Program-made: the position numbers and the translations under genes
The notes under the pieces: model-generated
Seen by the model: the letters and a program-made list of their open reading frames with translations, nothing else
Told to the model about the DNA's origin: nothing
Databases searched by the model: none
Assembly: GCF_900156685.1 (NCBI RefSeq)
Contig: NZ_FTOJ01000005.1
Location: 124,001 to 188,000 of the forward strand
DNA length: 64,000 bases
Reading direction: 5' to 3'
DNA from: Chryseobacterium piscicola
GTDB lineage: Bacteria; Bacteroidota; Bacteroidia; Flavobacteriales; Weeksellaceae
Shown here: one piece after another, positions 32,590 to 42,215 of the stretch
How the letters are laid out: each line of letters starts with the position of its first letter
Numbering within the stretch: the first letter of the stretch is position 1

Positions 32590-35500
32590 ATGGCAAAGTT
32601 AGAGAATAATAACGAAAATAAGAACAAAAAATCGGTAAGTGAAAATCTGGAAGATCAGATGCAAAAAACCGTGGAAAATGTTCAGGAAACAGTAAAGGAA
32701 GCTTCAGATTTTGCTACTGAAGCTATTAAGCATCCCATAGATACTGCCCAAGAACTCGGAAAGCAAGCCGCAAAAGACGTGGTAAGCTACTCTTGGTGGG
32801 CAAAATTATTACTGATTCTTTTTTGGACGGTTTTCTCAATCGTTATTCTTGTTTTTATTGCAATTAATTTGCCTGTTACTAAAAGATGGGCTGCTAATCA
32901 GGCTTTGCAGATTGTCAACAGAGATTTTAAAGCCCAAATGTCTACGGAAAGTGTAGAAGTAGATTTTTTCGGGGATGTTACAATTAAAGGTTTAAAAATA
33001 AAAGATTATAAAAATCTTGATTTCATTAAAGCTAGAGAATTTAAAGCCAACTCCGATTGGTTTTCACTTGCAACCAATGTTGGGAAAAACAATTCTCTAA
33101 GTTTCAATGGTTTAAGATTGGTTGATGCTGATATAAAAGTCATTACATACAAAGGAGACAGTATTTCAAATTTTATAAGATTCACTAAACTTTTTGATAG
33201 CGGTAAGAAAAAAGACCCCTCAAAACCTCCATTTCAATTAAATTCAAGACTTGAAATTTTAAATTCTAAAGTTTCCATTATCAATCAAAATTCTCCAGGT
33301 GAAGCAGGTAAATGGCTTACCGCAACCAATGTTAATCTTATCGCGCCAAAAGTAATAGTAAATGGAGTAAACATTGATGCAACCATTAATAATTTCTCGT
33401 TTGCAACCAAGAGATGGGGGAAATCTCATTTTGTAGAGACATTTTCTACAGATTTTTCTATGACTGAAGATTTTCTATTTCTACAAGACCTTACTCTAAA
33501 TACGGATCATTCTCTTTTACAAGGAAATATTAAATTTAATCTGAATAAAGGATCGTGGGCAGATTTTGCTGATAAAGTAAAATGGGAGATGGATATGAAG
33601 TTGGGAAGCCAAATCAGCGGATATGATATTAGCTATTTTGTTACCAATTGGGATAATTTTATTCCTTTTAATGTTTCTGGGAAGATGACAGGTCCACTCA
33701 ATAATTTTACCCTCAATAATTTTTTGATACGAAATCCGCAGGTCAATATTGCAACAAAGAATATGGAAGTTAAAAATCTGTTGAAAGGCAATTTTTTAAT
33801 TGATACCAACTCGCTTTCTGCTGATTTTACTTATAAAGATTTAAAGGCTATGATGCCAAAATTTATTTCTGCTAAAATGAAAAATTTTGCAGATGATTTT
33901 GGTAAATTAAAATTCAAAGGAAGCGCAAGGGTGAATCCGAAAGAAGTGTTTGTTTCATCAGCAGATCTTATTACCGGAATCGGGCAGGCAAAAATCACCA
34001 ATTTTTCTTTAAGAGACTACAGCTCTGCAATTCCTAAATATTCTGGTTTGGCGGTTGTAAAAGACCTTAATACTTCCATCATTACCAAAAGTAAAGCCGT
34101 AGGTTTGATTTCTGGAAGATTTGATATCAACGGACAAAGTTTTGATGTTAATACGATGAGGGTTTCTACGAAATCTCAGATTTCAAGCATAGAAATTATG
34201 GATAAAGAAATCAACAATCTTTATCTTGACGGTTTGCTTGATCATAAAAAGTATAACGGTCTCATTACTGTAAATGATGAGGAAGTAAAAGCTGATGTAA
34301 AAGGTTTAATTGATTTCAGCACCTCAAGAATATTTGCAGACGTAGATGCCAATATCAGAGAATTGAATCTTAATTATTTTACTGGCCAACAAGGTCGTCA
34401 AGTAGTAAGCGGAAAAATCAATGGGAAAATGGCCATGTCAAACATCAATGATCTTGGTCTGGATGTAAGCGTTGACAACGTGAATTTTGCTACAGGAGGA
34501 AAGCAGTACAATATTCCTCATGCCAAGCTTAATACTAGAGTAGAAGGAGGCAACAGAATAATAGACGTAGATGCACCGGGAGCTATTGATGGGGAAATTT
34601 CAGGGAAATTTAATCTTGCCGATTTATCAGGAATGGTGCAGAATGGTTTGGCTAAAATATTAGTCGGCCCGGCGCCAAGAAAATTATACCGTGGACAGAG
34701 ATTTAATCTTGATTTTAACGTAGAACAAGGTTTGGTAGCTTTATTTTTGCCAGATTTACAGCTTTCAACTGGTGCAGAAGTTTCTGCAGAATATGATGGG
34801 GATAGCAATAACTTAGTTTTAGATTTAGATGCTGCTTCCATGAAATACATCATGACAAAGCAACAGGAAGTTACAGATGCAGACCGTGCTTTGGCAGAAG
34901 CTAACCCCAATTATAAAATCAACGACCGTCTTGTGATGACGCGAGACAGTGCTTTGGTAGATAGTGTGAAAATCCGCATTAATACCGCTAATGTTGATCA
35001 GCAATTGTATGCGAAAATCAACAGATTAGAATATAATAAAAACATCCTTAAAGACATTGTACTTACGGGGAAAAATGAAAACAATTCTTTACTTAAAATT
35101 GCCACAAGCTTCAAACATGGGAGTTCGCAGGATGAGATAGAAGATAACCTGAAAAGCTATACCGTTAATTTTAATCAATCAAGTAATGATTTTGGGGATT
35201 ATGTTTTCAGATTTGAACCTACTGAAGTGAGCTTTAATAATGTGAAATGGGCGGTAGATACCAATCCTGTTCTTGATCATTCTATTACTTATAGGAAGAG
35301 AACTTCAGATTTTGAAATTCAGAATTTAAGGATCTATTCTGATGAAAGTTCTTTACAGATTAACGAGTCCACTTTTAAGTCTGCAAAAGATTTTTATGTA
35401 GACGCAGATGTGAGCAATTTTGCTATTGAAAAAATTCTGGAAATGCAGCCCAGCGGAAATACAATGGATATCAAAGGTCTCGCAAACGGAAATCTTAAAG

Positions 35501-37380
35501 TAAAAATGGATCAGAATACGCTTCAGCCATTGATAGATCTTACGGTTGATGATATCATGATGAATGGTAATGATATGGGAGATATTACTATTTCTGCCAC
35601 CAACGGATTCTCGTTAAATGTATATGATGTAGATGTAAAAGTAGCGTCAGCAGGAATTATCGGGAATAACAACCTTCATCTTACAGGAACAGTAAATAAT
35701 AATACCTCTACACCTACAATCGATCTGAATGCTGAATTGGATGAATTTGATCTTGCTTTCACACAACAATTTGTACAAAGTATCTTCGGAAATATGAGAG
35801 GAAAAGCAACCGGAGATTTAAAAATTAACGGGACTTTAAAAAATCTAGACTATAGCGGAAGTATCGATCTTAAAGACTTTGGTTTAAAATTACTTTTTAC
35901 TGGTGTAGATTATTCTTTTGATAATACTACGATTGATTTGTCTAAAGGTCTTGCCATCCTCAATGATATTGGTGTGCATGATGGAAGAACCAATTCTAAA
36001 GGAACGATTTCAGGTTTAATAAGATTTGAAACTCTATCTTCTATGGGAGTTTCGCTCCTGATGAGAGCAGATAATCTCCTGATGTTGAATACCACTCAGA
36101 AAGATTATGATCTTTTTTGGGGGAGAGTATACGGACAAGGCGAACTCTTCGTTGATGGACCAGTTTCAGCATTAAGTATTTCAACTCCCAATATGAAAGC
36201 ACTTAATGGCAGTACTTTTACCTTTAATTCTGCATCTACTTCGAATGTGGAAGAATTTAAAATGTTGAGATTTTTAAAAGAAGGAAAAAGTGGTCTTGTA
36301 GTTTTGGAAGACAAGAAAAAAACAGGAGCCAATATGGACCTTGATTTTAATCTTGATGTAGATAAAGGCACAATTGTGAATGTTTTGGTAGGTGACGACG
36401 TTGGAAATATCAATGTAAAAGGAGCTGCTGATGATCTAAGATTCAGAATGAGCAGAAGTGGAAATATAGAATTAACAGGAGATTACATCGTAGAAAACGG
36501 AACATTTGTTTCTAAAGCAATCTTGAACCGTACTTTCCAGATACAAAAAGGCAGCAGCATCAATTGGGATGGTAACGCAATGACACCGATGCTTGATATC
36601 ACAGCCAACTATGTGAGAATGGTTTCCAATACAGGGCAGTATCTTAATATGGGAAGCCTTGGGCAAGTAAGTGTACTACTTCAAGCAAAAATTTCAAATA
36701 CATTAAATGATCCTGAAGTGGAATTGGGCGTTACTGCATTAGAAGTTTCTAGTCAGGTAAAAGAAGCTTTAGCTGCTAAAATAAATCAAACCGAAGGTGA
36801 AAATGTTCTTCAATTTGGATCTATTCTTCTTTTGAATAGTTTTAATACTTCCAGTACTGTGAGTTTTGATGCTGCAGGAATAGCAGAATCTTCAGGGTAT
36901 AATATGTTGCTAAAACAATTGGGATCTGTTCTAAATACAATAAGCAGTGAATTTCAAATTGATTTAAATTATGTAAAAGGTGACCAGTTTTCCAATACGG
37001 GAGATCGTGCCAACGCAGGACTAAGCTTCGCGCTTTCACCAAGAATTGAAGTGAAAACAGGTTTAGGAATCCCATTAACCCAAACCGAAGGTACTACAGC
37101 TAATTATCTCTCAGGTGAGGGTTCTATAGAGTATGATATTTCTAAAAAAAATGATGGAACACTTATTTTAAGAGGATACTCTAAACCCACCAATATAGGA
37201 ATGGGTGGAGGAACAAGTGGTACGGTTATCACAAATGGTTCTGCAAATCAGGCCTATGGAGGTGGTATTGTATGGAGTAAAAGTTTCAATTCTCTGTTCA
37301 AAAACAACAAAAAAGATAAAAAAACAGTTTCTAAAATTGATTCTGTAAAAACAGATTCCGTAATTTCAACCAATAAATAA
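32590..37380 (+). CDS. tamB: Translocation/assembly module protein TamB (AsmA-like)
   Basis: 1596 aa from MAKLENNNENKN; the longer frame back to 32488 is antisense to tsaD. A charged, coiled-coil-like cytosolic N-terminus (about 1-65) is followed by one transmembrane helix (LLLILFWTVFSIVILVFIAI, about 76-95) and a very long repeat-rich beta structure in the periplasm. The C-terminal DUF490 signature includes RLSRSGNIELTGDYIVENG-like sequence (about 1310) and TITANYVRM/VSVLLQAKISN strands. TamB-like bridges carry phospholipids between membranes or aid barrel assembly. It is transcribed head to head with tsaD. Confidence 0.85.
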   Translation: MAKLENNNENKNKKSVSENLEDQMQKTVENVQETVKEASDFATEAIKHPIDTAQELGKQAAKDVVSYSWWAKLLLILFWTVFSIVILVFIAINLPVTKRWAANQALQIVNRDFKAQMSTESVEVDFFGDVTIKGLKIKDYKNLDFIKAREFKANSDWFSLATNVGKNNSLSFNGLRLVDADIKVITYKGDSISNFIRFTKLFDSGKKKDPSKPPFQLNSRLEILNSKVSIINQNSPGEAGKWLTATNVNLIAPKVIVNGVNIDATINNFSFATKRWGKSHFVETFSTDFSMTEDFLFLQDLTLNTDHSLLQGNIKFNLNKGSWADFADKVKWEMDMKLGSQISGYDISYFVTNWDNFIPFNVSGKMTGPLNNFTLNNFLIRNPQVNIATKNMEVKNLLKGNFLIDTNSLSADFTYKDLKAMMPKFISAKMKNFADDFGKLKFKGSARVNPKEVFVSSADLITGIGQAKITNFSLRDYSSAIPKYSGLAVVKDLNTSIITKSKAVGLISGRFDINGQSFDVNTMRVSTKSQISSIEIMDKEINNLYLDGLLDHKKYNGLITVNDEEVKADVKGLIDFSTSRIFADVDANIRELNLNYFTGQQGRQVVSGKINGKMAMSNINDLGLDVSVDNVNFATGGKQYNIPHAKLNTRVEGGNRIIDVDAPGAIDGEISGKFNLADLSGMVQNGLAKILVGPAPRKLYRGQRFNLDFNVEQGLVALFLPDLQLSTGAEVSAEYDGDSNNLVLDLDAASMKYIMTKQQEVTDADRALAEANPNYKINDRLVMTRDSALVDSVKIRINTANVDQQLYAKINRLEYNKNILKDIVLTGKNENNSLLKIATSFKHGSSQDEIEDNLKSYTVNFNQSSNDFGDYVFRFEPTEVSFNNVKWAVDTNPVLDHSITYRKRTSDFEIQNLRIYSDESSLQINESTFKSAKDFYVDADVSNFAIEKILEMQPSGNTMDIKGLANGNLKVKMDQNTLQPLIDLTVDDIMMNGNDMGDITISATNGFSLNVYDVDVKVASAGIIGNNNLHLTGTVNNNTSTPTIDLNAELDEFDLAFTQQFVQSIFGNMRGKATGDLKINGTLKNLDYSGSIDLKDFGLKLLFTGVDYSFDNTTIDLSKGLAILNDIGVHDGRTNSKGTISGLIRFETLSSMGVSLLMRADNLLMLNTTQKDYDLFWGRVYGQGELFVDGPVSALSISTPNMKALNGSTFTFNSASTSNVEEFKMLRFLKEGKSGLVVLEDKKKTGANMDLDFNLDVDKGTIVNVLVGDDVGNINVKGAADDLRFRMSRSGNIELTGDYIVENGTFVSKAILNRTFQIQKGSSINWDGNAMTPMLDITANYVRMVSNTGQYLNMGSLGQVSVLLQAKISNTLNDPEVELGVTALEVSSQVKEALAAKINQTEGENVLQFGSILLLNSFNTSSTVSFDAAGIAESSGYNMLLKQLGSVLNTISSEFQIDLNYVKGDQFSNTGDRANAGLSFALSPRIEVKTGLGIPLTQTEGTTANYLSGEGSIEYDISKKNDGTLILRGYSKPTNIGMGGGTSGTVITNGSANQAYGGGIVWSKSFNSLFKNNKKDKKTVSKIDSVKTDSVISTNK
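32594..32627 (-). promoter_or_regulatory. Predicted tsaD promoter inside tamB
   Basis: On the minus strand, TTG (32627-32625) and TAACTTTG (32601-32594) are 23 bp apart and end 9 nt before the tsaD ATG at 32585. Both elements fit the Bacteroidetes consensus. They lie entirely within the first 13 codons of tamB. Confidence 0.5.
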
Positions 37381-37514
37381 TCGTTAAACCATAATGATTT
37401 TTATCATATCTGTTAATTATAGTTAATGTTTGATAATTTTTTTTTAGTTAAATTATTTTTCCTAATTTTGTAAAAAATTTATAGATTTTTTACGAAAAAT
37501 ATAATTTCACTATT

Positions 37515-37985
37515 ATGAACTATCAACTGGACGACATAGACAAGAAGATTCTTGACTTCTTAGTAGAAAATACAAGAATGCCATTTACGGAAATTGCTAA
37601 GCAAATGGATGTATCTGCAGGTACAATTCACGTAAGAGTAAAGAAAATGGAAGATGCAGGTATTATTTTAGGATCATCTCTAAGCATAGATTATCGTAAA
37701 CTAGATTATCACTTTACTGCTTTTATCGGGATTTTATTAACTAAATCAAACCGCACTCAAGAGGTTTTAAAAGAATTATCAACCATCCCTAATGTAATTG
37801 AAGCAAGCGTTATTTCAGGAAAATACAATATTTTCTGCAAAGTAAGAGCGAAAAATACAGACGATGCAAAAAGAATAATCTATCAAATTGATGATATTCA
37901 GGATGTTATGAGAACAGAGAGTATGATTTCTATGGAAGAATACCTAAGCGACAAAAATAGACTGATCAACGCAATCACGATTTAA
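37515..37985 (+). CDS. Lrp/AsnC-family transcriptional regulator
   Basis: 156 aa. An N-terminal winged HTH (LDDIDKKILDFLVENTRMPFTEIAKQMD, with the recognition helix in AGTIHVRVKKMEDAG) precedes the RAM effector domain (about 75-150, FTAFIGILLTKSNRTQEV... VISGKYNIFCKVRA). Such proteins form octamers that sense amino acids. It stands as a single gene with a hairpin terminator downstream; the effector is unknown. Confidence 0.88.
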   Translation: MNYQLDDIDKKILDFLVENTRMPFTEIAKQMDVSAGTIHVRVKKMEDAGIILGSSLSIDYRKLDYHFTAFIGILLTKSNRTQEVLKELSTIPNVIEASVISGKYNIFCKVRAKNTDDAKRIIYQIDDIQDVMRTESMISMEEYLSDKNRLINAITI

Positions 37986-38012
37986 TTTTTTTTAAACGAT
38001 ATAATTATTTAC

Positions 38013-38051
38013 AAGAACTTATGATTTTTTTTCATAAGTTCTTTATTTTTG
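38013..38051 (+). terminator. Hairpin after lrp overlapping the next promoter
   Basis: Perfect 12-bp arms AAGAACTTATGA (38013-38024) and TCATAAGTTCTT (38032-38043) around a loop of seven T. The following TATTTTTG (38044-38051) is both the terminator's T tail and a perfect TAnnTTTG -7 element for the membrane-protein gene whose ATG is at 38056. Confidence 0.6.
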
Positions 38052-38055
38052 CACT

Positions 38056-38445
38056 ATGGAAAAAGAATACAAAGAATATAGTTATTTTGATGAAGATCCT
38101 AAAAAAGGATGGGGGTTTATTTTGGCATTAGCCTCCCTGTTGCTATTTACTTCCATGGGAATAGGGTTAGATTTTGACGAATATCTGCAACATGAAAGTT
38201 TAAACATCCCGAAAGGATATTTTTATATCATTTTCTCCGTTGATGCTTTAATGCTTTTAGGAATTATATTGATGTTTTTCTACAGAAAAATAGGAATTAT
38301 TCTATTTCCTGCAATGTTGCTAATGCATTTTTTCATGCACAACTATTATCTTTCTACATTTTTGTACTCAGATGTTACCAATCTTTTCTTGTTTACAGGT
38401 TTTGGAATGCTCGCAATTATTCCTAAATGGAAATTTTTTAAATAA
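38056..38445 (+). CDS. Small membrane protein of unknown function
   Basis: 129 aa with four hydrophobic helices (about 18-36, 54-75, 78-97 and 103-122) after an acidic cytosolic N-terminus (MEKEYKEYSYFDEDPKKGW). The loop between helices 3 and 4 has HFFMHNYYLS. No family recognised. It lies between the Lrp regulator and pdhB. If the -7 element at 38044-38051 is used, the leader would be extremely short. Confidence 0.7.
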   Translation: MEKEYKEYSYFDEDPKKGWGFILALASLLLFTSMGIGLDFDEYLQHESLNIPKGYFYIIFSVDALMLLGIILMFFYRKIGIILFPAMLLMHFFMHNYYLSTFLYSDVTNLFLFTGFGMLAIIPKWKFFK

Positions 38446-38508
38446 TATTATTTTTTTCAAAAAATAAATTAGAAAGAGTCTTTATTTCGTATTAATAAAT
38501 AAAAATCT

Positions 38509-38516
38509 TATTTTTG
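38509..38516 (+). promoter_or_regulatory. -7 element for pdhB
   Basis: TATTTTTG fits TAnnTTTG 22 bp before the pdhB ATG at 38539. No convincing -33 TTG is present. Confidence 0.35.
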
Positions 38517-38538
38517 TATCTAAATTTTTAAAATTACT

Positions 38539-39519
38539 ATGGCAGAATATACTTTTCGTGAGGTAATTGCACAAGCAATGAGCGAGGAAATGCGCAAAGA
38601 CGAATCTATCTTTTTGATGGGTGAGGAAGTTGCAGAATACAATGGCGCGTACAAAGCTTCAAAAGGAATGTTGGACGAGTTTGGTGCTAAACGTGTAATC
38701 GATACACCTATCGCTGAGCTTGGTTTTACTGGTATCGCTGTTGGTGCTGCAATGAACGGAAACCGTCCGATTGTAGAATATATGACTTTCAACTTTGCTC
38801 TTGTTGGGATTGATCAAATCATTAACAACGCAGCAAAAATCCGTCAAATGAGTGGTGGACAATGGAATTGCCCAATCGTTTTCCGCGGTCCTACAGCATC
38901 TGCAGGGCAGTTGGGAGCTACGCACTCTCAAGCTTTCGAAAACTGGTATGCAAATATTCCTGGTCTTAAAGTTGTAGTTCCGTCAAATCCTTATGATGCG
39001 AAAGGATTATTAAAATCTGCAATTCAAGACAACGATCCAGTAATTTTCATGGAATCTGAGCAAATGTATGGTGATAAAATGGAGATTCCTGAAGAAGAAT
39101 ATTACTTGCCAATAGGTAAAGCCGATATAAAAAGAGAAGGTACAGATGTAACTTTGGTGTCTTTCGGGAAAATTATGAAATTGGCACTTCAAGCAGCTGA
39201 AGATATGGCTAAAGAAGGTATTTCTGTAGAAGTGATTGATTTAATCACTGTTCGTCCATTAGATTTCGATACCATTTTAACCTCAGTAAAGAAAACAAAC
39301 AGATTGGTAATTTTAGAAGAAGCATGGCCTTTTGGATCCGTATCTTCAGAAATTACTTACATGGTACAGCAGAAAGCATTTGATTATCTAGATGCTCCAA
39401 TCAAGAGAGTTACTACTCCTGATGCTCCTGCACCTTACTCATCAGCATTATTTGCAGAATGGTTCCCGAAACTTGAAAAAGTAAAAGAGGAAATCAAAAA
39501 TGCAATGTACGTTAAGTAA
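38539..39519 (+). CDS. pdhB: Pyruvate dehydrogenase E1 component, beta subunit
   Basis: 326 aa. Beta chain of the heterotetrameric E1, which with E1 alpha and TPP decarboxylates pyruvate and acetylates lipoyl-E2. Characteristic segments are TFREVIAQAMSEEMRKD, GEEVAEYNGAYKASKGM (TPP-side Glu), DTPIAELGFTGIAVGAA, MTFNFALVGIDQI, AGQLGATHSQAFENW, VVVPSNPYDAKGLLK and VRPLDFDTI. The alpha subunit and E2 are not in the window. Branched-chain 2-oxoacid dehydrogenase is a less likely alternative. Its own terminator follows. Confidence 0.9.
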   Translation: MAEYTFREVIAQAMSEEMRKDESIFLMGEEVAEYNGAYKASKGMLDEFGAKRVIDTPIAELGFTGIAVGAAMNGNRPIVEYMTFNFALVGIDQIINNAAKIRQMSGGQWNCPIVFRGPTASAGQLGATHSQAFENWYANIPGLKVVVPSNPYDAKGLLKSAIQDNDPVIFMESEQMYGDKMEIPEEEYYLPIGKADIKREGTDVTLVSFGKIMKLALQAAEDMAKEGISVEVIDLITVRPLDFDTILTSVKKTNRLVILEEAWPFGSVSSEITYMVQQKAFDYLDAPIKRVTTPDAPAPYSSALFAEWFPKLEKVKEEIKNAMYVK

Positions 39520-39541
39520 AAAAAAGCGCATAATTATAGAG

Positions 39542-39566
39542 AAAAACTTCCGAAAGGAAGTTTTTT
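39542..39566 (+). terminator. Terminator of pdhB
   Basis: Arms AAAAACTTCC (39542-39551) and GGAAGTTTTT (39556-39565) with a stable GAAA tetraloop and T tail, 22 bp after the pdhB stop codon. Confidence 0.85.
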
Positions 39567-39588
39567 CATTTATATAATGCATCACTAT

Positions 39589-39622
39589 TTGTGCTGAGGG
39601 TCATAAATTTAGTATACATTTG
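39589..39622 (+). promoter_or_regulatory. Predicted kup promoter
   Basis: TTG at 39589-39591 and TACATTTG at 39615-39622, 23 bp apart, 27 bp before the kup ATG at 39649. Confidence 0.5.
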
Positions 39623-39648
39623 CGCATTCAAAAAAATAATCAGCTGAT

Positions 39649-41661
39649 ATGGCAGAATTTACAGAAGGTGGTCATCATTTAGACTTGAAAAAACTTTCAA
39701 TGGTTGGGGTTTTGGTTTCCTTAGGAATTGTTTTTGGAGATATTGGTACATCACCTCTCTATGTAATGAAAGCCATTGTTAATGCGAGAGGTACAGAGAA
39801 CAATATGCCTTTCAATGAATATATTGAAGGTGCACTTTCTTGTATTATCTGGACATTAACTTTACAGACCACATTAAAATACGTTATAATTGCCTTAAGG
39901 GCAGATAATAAAGGTGAGGGAGGGATTTTGGCTTTGTTTTCTTTGGTTAAAAATTTAAAGAAACGATGGCTTTACTTGATCGCAATTATTGGTGCAGCTG
40001 CATTGATTGCTGACGGCGTAATTACCCCATCATTAACTGTAATGTCTGCAATTGAAGGACTCGAAATATACAATCCGCATACTCCGGTCGTTCCTATTAC
40101 CATTGCCATATTAATCGTAATATTTGTTGTTCAGCAATTTGGCACAAGCTTTATTGGGAAGTTTTTCGGACCAATAATGGTAATATGGTTTCTTATTCTC
40201 GGAGGATTAGGTGTTTCTCATCTAAGCGAAAATTTTGAAATCCTAAGGTCTTTTAATCCTTACTATGCCTATAAACTAATCGTTGATTCACCAAGTGCTA
40301 TTGTTATCTTGGGAGCCGTTTTTCTTTGTACAACAGGAGCAGAAGCATTATATTCTGATTTGGGGCATTGTGGAGCAAAGAACATCAGAGTAAGTTGGGC
40401 TTTTGTGAAAATAATGTTGATTTTAAACTATTTAGGACAAGGATCTTGGCTATTAAGTAACTATGAAACAGCAGGTTTAATTTCAAAAGAAGGTTTAATC
40501 ACTATAAATCCTTTTTTCGGAATTATGGAAAGCTGGATGATTTTACCAGGAGTGATTTTGGCTACAGCAGCAGCAATTATTGCTAGTCAGGCATTGATTA
40601 CCGGCTCTTTTACGATTTTTTCTGAAGCGATGTCTCTTAATCTATGGCCCAATCAAAAAATTAATTATCCTTCTGGTGTGAAAGGGCAAATGTATATTCC
40701 TAGAATTAATTGGGGACTGTTGTTTCTATGTGTTATTGTGGTGCTGCATTTCAAAGAATCTGGTAAAATGGAAGCTGCTTATGGTCTTTCAATTACCGTA
40801 ACAATGCTTATGACAACAGTGTTGCTTGTTTTTTGGCTCTTGAAAAAAAGGGTCAACAAATTGCTCATATTACTTTTTGCAATGACTTATATGTCTATCG
40901 AATTAGGATTCTTCAGTGCAAACATCATCAAGTTTTTTGAAGGAGGATGGATTACCGTTATATTAGCAGGCTTCATTGGAATCTGTATGTATTCTTGGAT
41001 TAATGGTAGATTAATCAAAGCTAAATTTATCAATTTTGTTAAAATCAGTAAATATGTCGCAATCATTAAAGACATGAAGCTAGATGAAACAATTCCTAAA
41101 TATTGCACCAATCTAGCCTATTTAAGCAGAGCAAAATACAATGATGAAGTAGAAGCGAAAATTATTTATTCTATTATTAAAAAGCAACCGAAAAGAGCAG
41201 ATCATTATTTTATATTAAGTATTGTAAATCAGGAAGATCCTTATACTTTTAAATATACTGTGGATGAAATCTTGCCAGGAACAATTTATAAAGTTAATTT
41301 CCTTTTAGGGTTTAAGGTAGATAGAAGAATTAATGATTATTTCAGTATGGTTCTCAAAGATTTGATGGCTGAAGGTACAATACCTTCTGTAAGTAGCCAT
41401 CCGTCATTAAGAGCACACAATATTCCACCAGACCTGAAGTATGTGATCATCGATAACACTTATATCAACGATATTCTTTTAACTGTGAAACAGAAAATCA
41501 CCCTTAGTTTATACAACTTTGTAAAGTATATCGGAAGCGATGATTTTAAAGCTTGGGGAGTTACAATGCACAATGTAGAAGTAGAATCAGCACCTTTAAC
41601 GGAAGAAACTATTTCTGCAAACAAAATCCAGCAGGCTAACTTTAAGGGATTTAATTTTTAG
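39649..41661 (+). CDS. kup: Low-affinity potassium transporter Kup
   Basis: 670 aa. Proton-coupled K+ importer of the KUP/HAK/KT family in the inner membrane. Twelve predicted helices over about residues 15-460, then a soluble C-terminal domain. Signatures are GIVFGDIGTSPLYVMKAI at helix 1, ALRADNKGEGGILALFSL after helix 2, ADGVITPSLTVMSAIEG, GAEALYSDLGHCG and ASQALITGSFTI. The C-terminal part (KPKRADHYFILSIVNQEDPYTF-like) is typical. It has its own promoter and precedes the Fur-family gene by 77 bp. Confidence 0.94.
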   Translation: MAEFTEGGHHLDLKKLSMVGVLVSLGIVFGDIGTSPLYVMKAIVNARGTENNMPFNEYIEGALSCIIWTLTLQTTLKYVIIALRADNKGEGGILALFSLVKNLKKRWLYLIAIIGAAALIADGVITPSLTVMSAIEGLEIYNPHTPVVPITIAILIVIFVVQQFGTSFIGKFFGPIMVIWFLILGGLGVSHLSENFEILRSFNPYYAYKLIVDSPSAIVILGAVFLCTTGAEALYSDLGHCGAKNIRVSWAFVKIMLILNYLGQGSWLLSNYETAGLISKEGLITINPFFGIMESWMILPGVILATAAAIIASQALITGSFTIFSEAMSLNLWPNQKINYPSGVKGQMYIPRINWGLLFLCVIVVLHFKESGKMEAAYGLSITVTMLMTTVLLVFWLLKKRVNKLLILLFAMTYMSIELGFFSANIIKFFEGGWITVILAGFIGICMYSWINGRLIKAKFINFVKISKYVAIIKDMKLDETIPKYCTNLAYLSRAKYNDEVEAKIIYSIIKKQPKRADHYFILSIVNQEDPYTFKYTVDEILPGTIYKVNFLLGFKVDRRINDYFSMVLKDLMAEGTIPSVSSHPSLRAHNIPPDLKYVIIDNTYINDILLTVKQKITLSLYNFVKYIGSDDFKAWGVTMHNVEVESAPLTEETISANKIQQANFKGFNF

Positions 41662-41693
41662 AATATCAGTCGTATACTCTCTGAAGTGGTACA

Positions 41694-41722
41694 TTGTATT
41701 TAAATAAAAATCGATAAATTTG
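41694..41722 (+). promoter_or_regulatory. Promoter of the Fur-family gene
   Basis: TTG at 41694-41696 and TAAATTTG at 41715-41722, spacing 18 bp, 17 bp before the ATG at 41739. Full match to the Bacteroidetes consensus. Confidence 0.65.
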
Positions 41723-41738
41723 TAGTATAAATTTATTA

Positions 41739-42212
41739 ATGGATACTTTACAAAAAGAAAAAAATATATTTCTGATAAAAGACGTTTTAAGAAACTATTT
41801 ATTAGAAAAAGGCTTTAGGAATACTCCTGAACGCTACACTATTCTTGAGGAAATTTACAATATGGATCATCACTTTAATGTGGATGATCTGTATTTGCTG
41901 ATGATGCAAAAAAAATATCATGTCTCTAAAGCAACAATTTACAATACTATTGAAATTTTTCTTGATGCAGGTTTAATTCGCAAACATCAGTTCGGAGAAA
42001 AAACCCTCACTTCGTCTTCTTACGAAAAATCTTATTTCGACAAACAGCATGACCATTTGGTTATCTATAAAAAAGATTCAGATAAAGAAATTCAAGAGAT
42101 TATAGAATTCTGTGATCCTCGTATTCAGGGTATTAAGGAAGCTATAGAAAGTGCTTTCGGCGTGAAAATTGATTCGCATTCGCTGTATTTCTATGGTACC
42201 AAGAATGATTAA
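41739..42212 (+). CDS. Fur-family transcriptional regulator
   Basis: 157 aa. The winged-helix N-terminus (FRNTPERYTILEEIYNMDHHFNVDDLYLLM) and recognition helix (HVSKATIYNTIEIFLDAGLI) fit Fur/PerR/Zur. The usual HHHDH metal site near residue 90 is present only partly as KQHDHLVIYKKD, and the C-terminal CxxC structural zinc motifs are not visible (EIIEFCDPRI has a single Cys). Metal specificity cannot be assigned. It is followed 4 nt later by the OstA-like gene, probably on the same transcript. Confidence 0.85.
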   Translation: MDTLQKEKNIFLIKDVLRNYLLEKGFRNTPERYTILEEIYNMDHHFNVDDLYLLMMQKKYHVSKATIYNTIEIFLDAGLIRKHQFGEKTLTSSSYEKSYFDKQHDHLVIYKKDSDKEIQEIIEFCDPRIQGIKEAIESAFGVKIDSHSLYFYGTKND

Positions 42213-42215
42213 TTA

